Below are positions 1 to 8,299 of a stretch of DNA of 64,000 nucleotides, piece by piece (the first letter of the stretch is position 1; each line of letters starts with the position of its first letter). The notes under the pieces are model-generated. The model saw only the letters and a list, made by a program, of their open reading frames with translations, was not told the DNA's origin and did not search any database. The translations under genes and the position numbers were made by a program. Source of the stretch: Bacillota bacterium (GTDB taxonomy: Bacteria; Bacillota; Clostridia; Acetivibrionales; DTU013); contig JAEZLF010000135.1 of assembly GCA_023435925.1 (NCBI GenBank), forward strand, positions 12,979 to 76,978, in the 5' to 3' direction.

Positions 1-123
1 GACAGCTTCCAATTCATCACTGCCGCATTTGGGGCACTTGATCTTCTTGTTTTCCCTGTCGCTCATGGAAGCCATAACATTAAATTCTTCTCCGCACTTG
101 CATATTAAATCGTAAAATGGCAT
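1..123 (-). CDS. FmdB-type zinc-ribbon protein, 5' part only
   Basis: The minus strand opens at an ATG (121-123) behind a GGGAGG ribosome site and runs off the left edge after 41 codons. The peptide begins MPFYDLICKCGEEF and carries two cysteine knuckles, CKCG and CPKCG, the pattern of the small FmdB/CxxC-CxxC zinc-ribbon proteins. Those proteins are usually 60-110 residues long and their function is poorly defined (putative regulators). The C-terminus lies outside the window, so the size cannot be checked. Confidence 0.75.
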   Translation of the reverse strand, partial: MPFYDLICKCGEEFNVMASMSDRENKKIKCPKCGSDELEAV

Positions 124-445
124 AAAATCAGCCTCCCTTATTGATATTGAACTATCTATTAGTTTATCATAAAGCATAGCTTTTTGCATCTGGGAATCTG
201 ATTTCAACGTCAGTGCCTGCTTCGGGCCAGCTTTTGAAGGTTAGCCCATGTGATAATGGTGACAGTGGGGACGGTACAATTTTGACAACTTGGGACAATG
301 GGGACAGGGCAACAAGCGAGAAACATTAGCCTGTCGTAGTCTCCTACCGCCCTGTCGCATGTCACTGTGACTGCAGGAAATCTTGCAAAACTATTGACAA
401 ATGAATGTGAATATGGCAGAATATTTCAAAAGAAAAAGCCAGACA
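124..445. other. Gene-free stretch with degenerate GGGGAC-type repeat
   Basis: No credible coding frame is seen. Between about 255 and 320 the motif GTGGGGACGG, then GGGACAATGGGGACAGGG, recurs. It resembles the short GGGGACAG-type intergenic repeats common in Clostridia, but it is too degenerate to define ends. The rest is A/T-rich spacer. Confidence 0.3.
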
Positions 446-632
446 CCGCCTGAAGGTGGATAATAAAAAGCAGCTTTGCTGCAAAAAATTAAGGATGATT
501 ATACCACCTGAAGGTGGATAATAAAAGCAGCTTCGCTGCAATATTATAAGGGCGATTATACCGCCTGAAGGCGGATAATAAAAGCAGCTTTGCTGCATTA
601 AATTAAGGATGATTATACCACCTGAAGGTGGA
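446..632. repeat. Tandem 57-bp palindromic repeat array (about 3.3 units)
   Basis: The palindrome CCnCCTGAAGGnGG occurs at 446-459, 504-517, 561-574 and 618-631, giving spacings of 58, 57 and 57 bp. A second small hairpin, GCAGC-TTT/TTC-GCTGC, sits at the same place in each of the first three units (470-482, 527-539, 584-596). The last unit stops after the first palindrome. The variable base in each arm changes mostly together (A with T, G with C), so hairpin potential is kept in units 2-4. Unit 1 has a G/T pair. Confidence 0.85.
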
Positions 633-639
633 TAATCGT

Positions 640-736
640 AAGTGAGTATGCTTAAGAGACTAACTTGAGCAGCATAGGGGCGAAAGCCTTACACGCGGGA
701 TTACGACCTGCGGAGTCACTTTAATCGGTGATTCCG
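640..736 (+). ncRNA. Unclassified structured RNA ending in a terminator
   Basis: Four successive hairpins can be drawn on the plus strand. The first is a bulged stem at about 649-680 (TATGCTTAAG against CTTGAGCAGCATA). Then come a GGC-GAAA-GCC tetraloop near 678-690 and CGCGGG/CCTGCG near 694-712. Last is the terminator hairpin at 711-736. The layout looks like a riboswitch or attenuator, but it matches no class I can name. A separate promoter-like sequence (793-821) lies between it and the exporter gene, so it may be a stand-alone short transcript. Confidence 0.4.
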
Positions 737-750
737 TGGGCTTTTTTATT
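711..750 (+). terminator. Rho-independent terminator
   Basis: CGGAGTCAC (711-719) pairs with GTGATTCCG (728-736), including one G-T pair, around an 8-nt loop. The run GGGCTTTTTT follows. It ends the structured RNA upstream. Confidence 0.75.
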
Positions 751-792
751 GTTGGAGTGCATCAGAATTTGGCCGCCAGGGCTTGTCAAGCC

Positions 793-821
793 TTGATACT
801 GCGGTGAAAAATTTATTATAT
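793..821 (+). promoter_or_regulatory. Candidate promoter of the ABC exporter operon
   Basis: TTGATA (793-798) and TTATAT (816-821) are separated by 17 bp, about 20 bp upstream of the exporter ATPase start. The -10 is imperfect. Confidence 0.4.
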
Positions 822-838
822 ATGGGGGAGTTGATCGT

Positions 839-1909
839 ATGCATGCAACGGATACCGGATTGGCTATTGAAGTTAGGAACCTAAAAAAGGTCTTTAGAGC
901 GAAAACTAAAAAAGAAGGTTTCCGGTCTAGTCTGAGTTCTCTTGTCAAGCCTGAATACAAAGAAATTGAAGCGGTTCACGATATGGATCTGCAGGTTCAC
1001 CGGGGTGAACTCCTCGCATTTCTTGGGCCGAATGGTGCAGGAAAGTCCACCACCATTAAGATGCTTACCGGCATTTTGCATGCGACCTCCGGAAGTATGT
1101 CCGTATTGGGATTTGACCCGCAGCAACAGAGAAGAAACCTCTCATTCCGGATAGGCAGCGTTTTTGGGCAGAAGTCGCAGCTGTGGTTTCATCTGCCGCC
1201 AATGGACAGCTTTAAGCTGCTGGGGGCGATCTATGAAGTAGACCGCACGGAGCTGGAACGGAGAATCAATGAAATTGTTGAACTGTTCGAAATTGGGGAA
1301 CTCATGGAGATACCGGTCAGGAAGCTGTCTTTGGGACAGCGCATGAGATGCGAATTTGCAGCATCCATCCTTCACCGGCCGGAAATTATCTTTCTGGATG
1401 AGCCGACAATTGGTCTGGATGTGCTGGTAAAGCAAAAAATCAGGGAGTTGATTGCCCGTCTCAATAAGGAGGAAGGGACCACAATATTCCTGACGAGCCA
1501 CGACATAGGAGATGTAGAGCAGCTTTGCAGCAGAGCGGTCATTGTCAATCATGGCAGGATTGTGACGGACAGCTCCATAAAATTATTAAAATACGGATAT
1601 CTGAATCGGAAGATTATTGATGTGAAATTTGACTCATTATCTGACCCGGGTAAACTGAGCGGGCTAAATGTACTTAAAACAAATGGTCTTTCCATGAAAC
1701 TGGAGGTAGATGAGCGGGACGGTATACAGAATATCATGCTGCGCCTTATGCAGGCCGGCAGTATCCAGGACGTGACCATTTCGGATATCCCAATGGAAAA
1801 GATTATCGGTGATATATACAGAGATCAGGGGTTGGATAACCAATGTACGGATAACGGTATGAATGCCAAAGCGGGAGTAGAGCAAGATAAAGCGAGGTGT
1901 CAGGTGTGA
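839..1909 (+). CDS. ABC-2 type exporter, ATP-binding protein
   Basis: A 356-residue ABC ATPase. Visible motifs are Walker A GPNGAGKST (63-71), signature LSLGQR (163-168), Walker B IIFLDEP (183-189) and the H-loop histidine at 221. It has an N-terminal extension before the first strand and a C-terminal tail of about 110 residues, as in the COG4586 group of uncharacterised exporter ATPases that work with two ABC-2 permeases. GGGGGAG stands at a good distance from the ATG. The next gene starts inside its last codons, so the two are translationally coupled. Substrate unknown. Confidence 0.9.
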   Translation: MHATDTGLAIEVRNLKKVFRAKTKKEGFRSSLSSLVKPEYKEIEAVHDMDLQVHRGELLAFLGPNGAGKSTTIKMLTGILHATSGSMSVLGFDPQQQRRNLSFRIGSVFGQKSQLWFHLPPMDSFKLLGAIYEVDRTELERRINEIVELFEIGELMEIPVRKLSLGQRMRCEFAASILHRPEIIFLDEPTIGLDVLVKQKIRELIARLNKEEGTTIFLTSHDIGDVEQLCSRAVIVNHGRIVTDSSIKLLKYGYLNRKIIDVKFDSLSDPGKLSGLNVLKTNGLSMKLEVDERDGIQNIMLRLMQAGSIQDVTISDIPMEKIIGDIYRDQGLDNQCTDNGMNAKAGVEQDKARCQV

Positions 1910-2697
1910 AGAGGCTGTATAAATACCTTATTGTGACCAAAACCAATATCAGCAGCAACCTGGTCTATGGAGCTGACTTTTTTGCCGGAGCGTTCTTCTT
2001 TGCACTGATTATTTTTGTGTTTTTAGAGCTCTGGGGTGCGATTTCGTTCAATAACGGTTCCATGGAGGGATACACTGTGAACAGACTTGTTTGGTATTAT
2101 GTTGCTGCTGAAATGGTCATTCTGTCAAAAAGCAATGTCTTTCAGCAGATGAATCAGGAGATCCGGGGCGGGGGGATAGCATACAAATTAAACAAGCCTT
2201 ATAATTTTGTGCTTTATCAGCTCTCTGAGGGAATGGGGCAGATATCGGTCAGGCTGATAATGAATCTTATGGTGGGTTTACTTGTAGGATTCCTTTATGT
2301 CGGCGGGCTGGAAGGATTCAAACTGATTGCACTGCCGGTGGTAATCCTTTCGATTTTACTGGGGATACTGCTGAATTTTTTCATGGATGCTCTCATCGGT
2401 ATGACCTCTTTTTGGACGGAGGACAATTCCGCATTTTACTGGATTGCTCAGAAGCTGTCCTTTATGCTGGGGCTGTTTCTGCCGCTGGAGTTTCTGCCGG
2501 GAGTTATCCGAGAGATTGCGCTCTACCTGCCATTCTCCTATATCGCATATGCACCTGCCAGACTGCTGACATCCTTTTCAATGGAAGAGGCATGGAACAT
2601 TATTCCTGTTCAATTGTTTTACACAGTGGCTTTTGCGGCACTTTCAGCATTGATTTATCGGAAGGGAGTGAAAAAACTCAATGTTAACGGGGGATAG
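1897..2697 (+). CDS. ABC-2 exporter permease (first)
   Basis: A 266-residue hydrophobic protein with about six membrane segments, fitting the COG4587 ABC-2 family permeases paired with COG4586 ATPases. The start is GTG 1897, with a second GTG at 1906 possible; both lie at the 3' end of the ATPase gene. The C-terminus overlaps the next permease by 17 bp. The pair probably forms a heterodimeric membrane channel. The direction (export) is inferred from the ABC-2 fold and the absence of a solute-binding protein. Confidence 0.85.
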   Translation: MSGVKRLYKYLIVTKTNISSNLVYGADFFAGAFFFALIIFVFLELWGAISFNNGSMEGYTVNRLVWYYVAAEMVILSKSNVFQQMNQEIRGGGIAYKLNKPYNFVLYQLSEGMGQISVRLIMNLMVGLLVGFLYVGGLEGFKLIALPVVILSILLGILLNFFMDALIGMTSFWTEDNSAFYWIAQKLSFMLGLFLPLEFLPGVIREIALYLPFSYIAYAPARLLTSFSMEEAWNIIPVQLFYTVAFAALSALIYRKGVKKLNVNGG

Positions 2698-3487
2698 AAG
2701 TGTTATAAAACATCTGAAGCTGGTTTGCTTATATTTTAAGTACAATCTGCAGGCTGCAATGGAATACAGAGTAAGCTTCATTTCGCAAGCGCTGGGGATG
2801 ATGCTGAACAATGCGTTTTTTGTTTTCTTCTGGTGGATCTTGTTTGAAAAGGTTTCCTCCATCGGTGGATATACATTCAAAGAGGTGATGGTGATATGGG
2901 CTCTGGCATCCTCCACCTATGGCTTTGTTCATATATTTTTCGGAAATCTGCGGGAATTGCCGGGAATCATTATAAATGGCGAACTGGATACATATCTTCT
3001 CCAACCGAAAAATGTCTATATTAATGTATATTGCTCCAAAATGCGTGTCTCAGCCTGGGGTGATCTGGCCTATGGAATTATTGTGATTGTGCTGGTATAT
3101 GGCCTTGCGCCGGCAAAGCTTCTCCTGTTTCTACTGTTTACTATTGCAGGGGGGATGCTGGCCGGATCGGTTTTTGCCATTGCCGATACGCTGACTTTTT
3201 ACATCGGTAATTCATCAACGATATCAAGGCTTGTGATGGAGTTTCTGATCAACTTCTCCATCTACCCGGAGAGCATATTCCGCCGCGAAATAAAGCTGGT
3301 CATGTATTCACTGCTCCCGGCGGGTTTCATTGTATTTGTGCCGTTCAGACTCCTTTCGGCCTTCAGTTGGTATGGTCTGCTGGGCTTGCTGGCCATTGAT
3401 GCAGTTTACATTACGCTCTCTTATTTGTTTTTCAGGAATGGACTTAAAAAATACGAGTCAGGCAATTTGATAACGACAAAGCAATAA
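2681..3487 (+). CDS. ABC-2 exporter permease (second)
   Basis: A 268-residue membrane protein with about six predicted helices, resembling COG3694 permeases. It starts 17 bp before the previous permease ends and is the last gene of the three-gene operon. Its stop lies just before the convergent tRNA terminator. No substrate-specific residue can be read. Confidence 0.85.
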   Translation: MLTGDRSVIKHLKLVCLYFKYNLQAAMEYRVSFISQALGMMLNNAFFVFFWWILFEKVSSIGGYTFKEVMVIWALASSTYGFVHIFFGNLRELPGIIINGELDTYLLQPKNVYINVYCSKMRVSAWGDLAYGIIVIVLVYGLAPAKLLLFLLFTIAGGMLAGSVFAIADTLTFYIGNSSTISRLVMEFLINFSIYPESIFRREIKLVMYSLLPAGFIVFVPFRLLSAFSWYGLLGLLAIDAVYITLSYLFFRNGLKKYESGNLITTKQ

Positions 3488-3505
3488 GCGGCATAAATAT
3501 AGGGA

Positions 3506-3541
3506 TAAAAAAACCCTTGAAACCTAGTGATATCAAGGGTT

Positions 3542-3542
<1 letters not shown>
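3506..3542 (-). terminator. Terminator of the tRNA operon
   Basis: AAACCCTTGA (3511-3520) pairs with TCAAGGGTTT (3533-3542). On the minus strand a run of seven T follows. It directly abuts the CCA end of tRNA-Arg. Confidence 0.85.
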
Positions 3543-3618
<76 letters not shown>

Positions 3619-3671
3619 ATATTCAATTCTTTGATCCGGTCCAACATCAAGTACCGGTATCAGGAACTACA

Positions 3672-3745
3672 TGGAGCGGGTGATGGGAATCGGACCCACG
3701 CAATCAGCTTGGAAGGCTGATGTTCTACCATTGAACTACACCCGC
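3672..3745 (-). tRNA. tRNA-Gly(TCC)
   Basis: A 74-nt cloverleaf with encoded CCA. The acceptor is GCGGGTG/CACCCGC, the T loop GGTCCGATTCC, and the anticodon loop CTTCCAA gives TCC (plus-strand 3711-3713). It is first in the unit, directly downstream of a strong promoter. Confidence 0.96.
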
Positions 3746-3771
3746 ACGGTGTCTTGACTTCCGACTTCAAT

Positions 3772-3800
3772 ATTATACAGTCGAGTTTCCTGTTTGTCAA
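3772..3800 (-). promoter_or_regulatory. Consensus promoter of the tRNA unit
   Basis: On the minus strand, TTGACA (3795-3800) and TATAAT (3772-3777) are both perfect consensus hexamers with an exact 17-bp spacer. They lie 27 bp upstream of tRNA-Gly. Confidence 0.9.
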
Positions 3801-3961
3801 TGCCAGAAAAATGGTTTTTCATTTTACCAGTCCTGTCCTGTCATATATTCTGCTGAAGGTAAAAAAATTATAAAAAATGTACAAAACGTTATGTATTATT
3901 TGCAATAGTTTTTGTGTAATATGTAGTTGTTAGTAAAACCTGCACACAGGGAGATAACATC

Positions 3962-4909
3962 ATGAGAAACGATAATTCTTCTGTACAAACCCTGCAGAGC
4001 ACTGCAATCAAGAGTAATGCCGGATTGGCAGGCAGACTGATCAGACATAAGACAATACTGCTTCTGCTGATTCCCGGAATCATCTGGTACATTATTTTCA
4101 AATACGTACCGCTTTTGTTCACTGCAACAGCCTTTACCGATTATGGCCTTAAGGCGGATGTCCACTTTATTGGTTTTGACAATTTCATACAGCTATTTAC
4201 TTCACCGGGGTTCTGGGGAGCACTGCGAAATACGTTGCTGTTAAGCCTGTATAATCTTTTATTTTACTTCCCGCTGCCAATCATTCTGGCTCTTCTGATG
4301 AATGAGCTTGCCCATGTGGCGCTAAAGAGAATTGCACAGTTCATTGTTTATATACCGCATTTTTTTTCCTGGGTTGTTGTTGGTTCTATATTCGTTTTGG
4401 TCCTTTCTCCCAGTGAGGGTATAGTAAATGCCATCATACAACGTCTCGGCGGAGAAGCGATTTATTTTATGGCTAAGCCGGAATGGTTCAGGGCAATTCT
4501 TGTCGGCTCGTATATATGGAGAGATGTCGGATACGGTACGATCATCTATATCGCAACCATCGCAACCATTGATGTTGAGCTGTACGATGCGGCAACAGTA
4601 GATGGTGCGGGGCATTGGGCCAAACTCATGAGTATCACTCTTCCGTCTCTTAAGAGCACGATTGCTACGGTTCTTCTGCTGACGGTTGCCAGAATACTGA
4701 ATGTATTTGAACAGGTTCTGGTTATGTCGGGACCGACGGTTCTTGAAGTGAGCGAGGTTCTGAATACGTATTCCTTTACGGAAGGCCTGCTGAACGGAAA
4801 TATTGGTTATGCTGTTGCAATCAGTGTATTTACTGCAGTCGTGAGCACACTGCTGGTAATTGGTTGTAACTCAATAAGTAAAAGATTCCTGGATGAAAGC
4901 ATTTTATAA
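3962..4909 (+). CDS. Sugar ABC transporter permease, LplB/YteP type
   Basis: A 315-residue inner-membrane permease with about six helices. It has the EAA-loop sequence that docks the ATPase (DAATVDGAGHWAKLMSITLP, near residues 216-235). It belongs to the carbohydrate-import family (CUT1, LplB/YteP-like) that normally moves oligosaccharides such as unsaturated rhamnogalacturonides. The partner permease follows 39 bp later and the probable binding protein is at 6433. No ATPase is encoded nearby, as is usual where a shared MsmX-type ATPase serves several importers. Confidence 0.9.
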   Translation: MRNDNSSVQTLQSTAIKSNAGLAGRLIRHKTILLLLIPGIIWYIIFKYVPLLFTATAFTDYGLKADVHFIGFDNFIQLFTSPGFWGALRNTLLLSLYNLLFYFPLPIILALLMNELAHVALKRIAQFIVYIPHFFSWVVVGSIFVLVLSPSEGIVNAIIQRLGGEAIYFMAKPEWFRAILVGSYIWRDVGYGTIIYIATIATIDVELYDAATVDGAGHWAKLMSITLPSLKSTIATVLLLTVARILNVFEQVLVMSGPTVLEVSEVLNTYSFTEGLLNGNIGYAVAISVFTAVVSTLLVIGCNSISKRFLDESIL

Positions 4910-4948
4910 TACACACATCAATATTGAACATTCGAGGCGGTGGAGATT

Positions 4949-5797
4949 ATGTATAAAAGCTCAGCAGGCAGAAAAATATTTACATTGATAAATGGCACTA
5001 TAATAACATTAGTTTGTGTGGCCATTGTAATCCCTCTTTTAATGATTATTGTTACTTCGCTGTCTCCTGATGATATTGTCGCAGAAAAAGGGTTTGTGCT
5101 AATACCCACAAAAATAACGTTTGTGAATTATAAAGCTATTTTGAACAGTGGTTATATGCCGAGCTTTCGCAATTCGGTATTTGTAACAGTGATAGCAACA
5201 TTATTCTCCATGGCTATGACACTTGTGATGGGTTATGCGCTGTCCACCAAGTCCCTTCCGGGAAGAAACGCCATTATCCGGTTCGTTATTGCGACCATGA
5301 TGCTGGATGCGGGGATCATACCATTTTATATGGTAGTCCGGTATCTGGGAATGATTGACAGCTACCTTGCGCTGATTATACCATCTGCAATTTCTACCTA
5401 CAATCTGGTTCTGATGAAGAATTATATGGGATCTATACCGGATAGTCTGATGGAGTCTGCCAGAATAGACGGATGTACCGAAATGGGAATTTTAATTAAG
5501 ATCGTCATACCTGTTTCTATACCAATTATCGCAGCAGTAACTTTATTCTATACGGTGTCGCATTGGAATACATACTATCAGGTTGTAATGTTCATTAACG
5601 ACAGCAGCAAATACACGCTTCAGGTGTTACTGCGGCAGTTGATATTCCAGTCGGAATCGGCGGTATCCTCTGTATCAGCACTGAATAATTTTAAAATGGC
5701 TGTCATGATTATGACGATGTTACCAGTCTTAATTCTCTACCCATTTATCCAAAAATATTTTATTTCTGGCATTATGCTTGGCTCTATCAAAGGATAG
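4949..5797 (+). CDS. Sugar ABC transporter permease, LplC/YtcP type
   Basis: A 282-residue permease of the MalG/YtcP class with the EAA loop ESARIDGCTEMGILIKIVIP. I place the start at ATG 4949 because GAGGCGG lies 8 bp before it. A GTG at 4940 in the same frame would overlap that ribosome site. It ends GIMLGSIKG, the usual C-terminus of this family, and is partner to the permease just upstream. Confidence 0.9.
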   Translation: MYKSSAGRKIFTLINGTIITLVCVAIVIPLLMIIVTSLSPDDIVAEKGFVLIPTKITFVNYKAILNSGYMPSFRNSVFVTVIATLFSMAMTLVMGYALSTKSLPGRNAIIRFVIATMMLDAGIIPFYMVVRYLGMIDSYLALIIPSAISTYNLVLMKNYMGSIPDSLMESARIDGCTEMGILIKIVIPVSIPIIAAVTLFYTVSHWNTYYQVVMFINDSSKYTLQVLLRQLIFQSESAVSSVSALNNFKMAVMIMTMLPVLILYPFIQKYFISGIMLGSIKG

Positions 5798-5849
5798 GAA
5801 TATAATAGAAGAAGCAGTAAAATATTTTAAAGAATGGAGAGAAAGAGAA

Positions 5850-6290
5850 ATGAAAATGATTAAAAGTCTTAAGTACCTGGTTATTCTTGTTCTTGCTGTG
5901 ACCCTTACCTTCGGGTTTGCTGCCTGTGGCAGGAGTGATTCCGTTAACGGAGAGAATTCGGATGTTGTTGAGGAGAATACAGCTCCACCGGAGCCGGATA
6001 CCGTTGAGGAAGCATTACCTGAGGTTGATGCCAGTGCCAGTGTAGATGTGTTGGTTGGAAATTGGGTTGATATCAGTGATTCCACATACTTTGCCAACAT
6101 CACAAAAGATGGCGAAGTATACAAATATGAAGATAATGACGGAAAATATGACGCAACGTTTAAGGACGGCAAACTAATCGTTCCGGTGTCGGATGCGGAG
6201 GATGATTTTGCCGAGGTTTATGTTGATGCTGGGACCGGCCATTTATGTGTACTATATCAGGGTGGCATAGCAGAATTCGAGAAAAAATAG
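5850..6290 (+). CDS. Small lipoprotein, unknown function
   Basis: A 146-residue protein with a clear lipoprotein signal: positive N-terminus, hydrophobic core, then LTFGFAAC with the lipidated cysteine. The mature part is acidic, with a Glu/Pro-rich spacer followed by a compact beta-rich domain. The ATG at 5850 is preceded by GGAGA; the open frame extends 24 codons upstream, but those residues would precede the signal peptide. Its place between the permeases and the binding protein suggests an accessory envelope role. No family is recognised. Confidence 0.75.
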   Translation: MKMIKSLKYLVILVLAVTLTFGFAACGRSDSVNGENSDVVEENTAPPEPDTVEEALPEVDASASVDVLVGNWVDISDSTYFANITKDGEVYKYEDNDGKYDATFKDGKLIVPVSDAEDDFAEVYVDAGTGHLCVLYQGGIAEFEKK

Positions 6291-6432
6291 GTTTGTGCAG
6301 GGAGAAAAGTGGGGAGGTGAACGTTTCTTCATAGAATAGCATGTTTTCTCGAGCCTGAAACAATGGGCATGCAATACCCTGTATATTTAGGAAACAGGTT
6401 GTACAAATTCTATGAAACATGGGAGGATGATC

Positions 6433-8136
6433 ATGAAAAAGCTAGTATCGCTCATTCTATGCATTGTTATTGTTCTGACGCTTGCTTTACCTGTCGCAGC
6501 TTTAAGAGTTGTTACTGTGAAGTCAATCAGTCTCGACAAGACCAGTATTTCACTTGATGCAGGTAAAACCCACAACCTCACCGTAACTTTTACCCCTGCT
6601 AACACCACGCAAAAACTCCTTACATATACAACCAGCGACAAAAATGTTGCTGCCGTGGACAGTAAGGGAAAGATTACAGCTGTGAAAGGCGGAAAAGCAG
6701 TTATTACTGTTGCCAGTTCATCCAATAAAAATGTGAAGGCACAGATCGCTGTTACTGTAATCCAGCAAGCCCCGGTGAAGCTTTCCTTCTGCCTGTCACA
6801 GACCGGTTGGGGCGGTGAAGCTGTTGACCCTGAGCTGATGAAGGAAGTTCAGAAAGTCATTGAACAAAAAACAAATACGGAACTGGAAGTTATTGCACCA
6901 CCCCAGAGTAGCTACAATGACAAACTGAACGTATTGCTTGCTTCCGGACAGATACCTGATATCTTTTCAATCAGAAAAGCAATGGATAACGTACAGATCA
7001 TGGCAGCCAGAGGATACACAATGCCTTTGGATACTGCAATCAAGAAGTTCCCTGAGATTACAAGCCAGGTCAGTAAGTTATATATGGATTACATGAAGGT
7101 AGATGGAAAACTGATGGCCGTACCAATGTATGTGCCGCTGTCCAAGGTTATCTGGATGAGAAAGAGTACTCTTGATCTTTATGGAGTGAATCTTTCTACA
7201 ACTCCAACCACTGAAGAATTCTACAATGAAATGAAGAAGATTGACACCAAAAGGTTTATACCCTTTACATTCCCGAAATTCCTTGATAATCTGCCGTTCT
7301 TCTTCAATCCCTTCGGAGCATACTTTGGAATCGGTGTAAACAACAGCGGTGATTTCTATGATGGTTTCAATACTCCGCAGGCTAAGGAAGCCCTTGCATA
7401 TTGTGCAAAGCTTTACAAAGCAAAGATTTGGGATCAGGAATTTGTAACCAATGAAAATGCCGGAATGAGAGAAAAGCTCTTCACAGGTAAAGCAGTTTCT
7501 GCACTGGATTACTATAACAGATACATTTATTATGCATCTGAGAGTTACAGAGTAAACAAACCATCGGCCTTTGTACCTGTATATGAACTGAAGGGACCGA
7601 ACGGATATTACGGTAACCTGAATGAAGCAATCCAGGATGCTCTTGCTGTATCCTCGAAGTCGCAGAACGTGGAAAAAGCACTGGAAGTTATCAAATACTA
7701 TATATACACTGAAGAAGGTTCTATGCTTAGAAATCTCGGTGTTGAAGGCAAGCACTACAACATCGAAGATGGAAAAATCGTTGCAACTGAAAGAGCCACC
7801 AATTCAGGGTATAAGTGCAGTGTAAATGGATTCTTTATGTACTTCCCACAGATCAGTGATTATGGTTTCAAATGGGATGACGTAACCGAAAAATTGCTTC
7901 CTGAGCAGGTGAAGTATAACATTGAGGCGAATAAGCACCTCGGACCAAAATATATCGTACCGGGTGGGAAATCAGATCTTTATGACAAGAATCAGCCTGC
8001 ATATAAGAAAAAGACCGAAGAAATTTCTGCAAAAATTATCACAGGCGCAATATCCATTGATGCCGGATATGCAGAATATAATGCATTCTGGAAGAGCATC
8101 AAGGGTGACGAAATGCTGAAAGAATTAAACAAATAG
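6433..8136 (+). CDS. Extracellular solute-binding protein with N-terminal Big_2 domain
   Basis: A 567-residue exported protein. Residues 1-23 are a signal peptide ending ALPVAA with no lipobox cysteine. Residues about 28-110 form a bacterial Ig-like (Big_2) domain: VKSISLDKTSISLDAGKT and VAAVDSKGKITAVKGGKAVITV are typical. From about 115 it is a family-1 (LplA-like) sugar-binding protein. Start ATG 6433 follows GGGAGG with a 6-bp gap. It probably delivers oligosaccharides to the permeases at 3962-5797. A terminator separates it from the regulator genes. The domain pairing and missing lipid anchor are unusual. Confidence 0.88.
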   Translation: MKKLVSLILCIVIVLTLALPVAALRVVTVKSISLDKTSISLDAGKTHNLTVTFTPANTTQKLLTYTTSDKNVAAVDSKGKITAVKGGKAVITVASSSNKNVKAQIAVTVIQQAPVKLSFCLSQTGWGGEAVDPELMKEVQKVIEQKTNTELEVIAPPQSSYNDKLNVLLASGQIPDIFSIRKAMDNVQIMAARGYTMPLDTAIKKFPEITSQVSKLYMDYMKVDGKLMAVPMYVPLSKVIWMRKSTLDLYGVNLSTTPTTEEFYNEMKKIDTKRFIPFTFPKFLDNLPFFFNPFGAYFGIGVNNSGDFYDGFNTPQAKEALAYCAKLYKAKIWDQEFVTNENAGMREKLFTGKAVSALDYYNRYIYYASESYRVNKPSAFVPVYELKGPNGYYGNLNEAIQDALAVSSKSQNVEKALEVIKYYIYTEEGSMLRNLGVEGKHYNIEDGKIVATERATNSGYKCSVNGFFMYFPQISDYGFKWDDVTEKLLPEQVKYNIEANKHLGPKYIVPGGKSDLYDKNQPAYKKKTEEISAKIITGAISIDAGYAEYNAFWKSIKGDEMLKELNK

Positions 8137-8176
8137 TATCAGAGTCTTTCTGCAGGAGCACAATTCAAACTCAATC

Positions 8177-8205
8177 TCAGGGGCCCGGTGCCCCTGGGAT
8201 TTTTG
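8177..8205 (+). terminator. Terminator after the binding-protein gene
   Basis: CTCAGGGGC and GCCCCTGGG form a GC-rich hairpin followed by ATTTTTGTTT, 40 bp after the stop codon. Confidence 0.85.
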
Positions 8206-8262
8206 TTTCGTGCAATATCTTTCGCAAGCGGGAAAATTGATGTAATATGAGAAGAGAAGATC

Positions 8263-8279
8263 ATTTGTACAATACAAGT
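8263..8279. promoter_or_regulatory. Candidate operator ATTTGTA-CAA-TACAAGT
   Basis: A near-perfect inverted repeat lies 21 bp upstream of the kinase start. The half-site ATTTGTAC also occurs inverted at 6401-6408, upstream of the binding-protein gene, and as TTTTGTAC (inverted) near 3879 upstream of the first permease. It resembles the half-site of AraR boxes in Bacillus; an AraR-like regulator is encoded at 33812. Assignment to that regulator is inference. Confidence 0.4.
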
Positions 8280-8299
8280 TTGTCCGGAGGAGCGCATTC

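Noticed and set aside
255..320. Insertion-sequence remnant
   Set aside because: Only short GGGGAC motifs remain; no transposase fragment or terminal repeats are visible.
362..598. Minus-strand open frame of 78 codons with a 19-residue repeat
   Set aside because: The repeat is simply the 57-bp (3 x 19) palindrome array read in frame; no ribosome site, and hairpin arms explain the conservation.
446..632. CRISPR array
   Set aside because: Sequence between palindromes is repeated too, so there are no unique spacers, and no cas genes are near.
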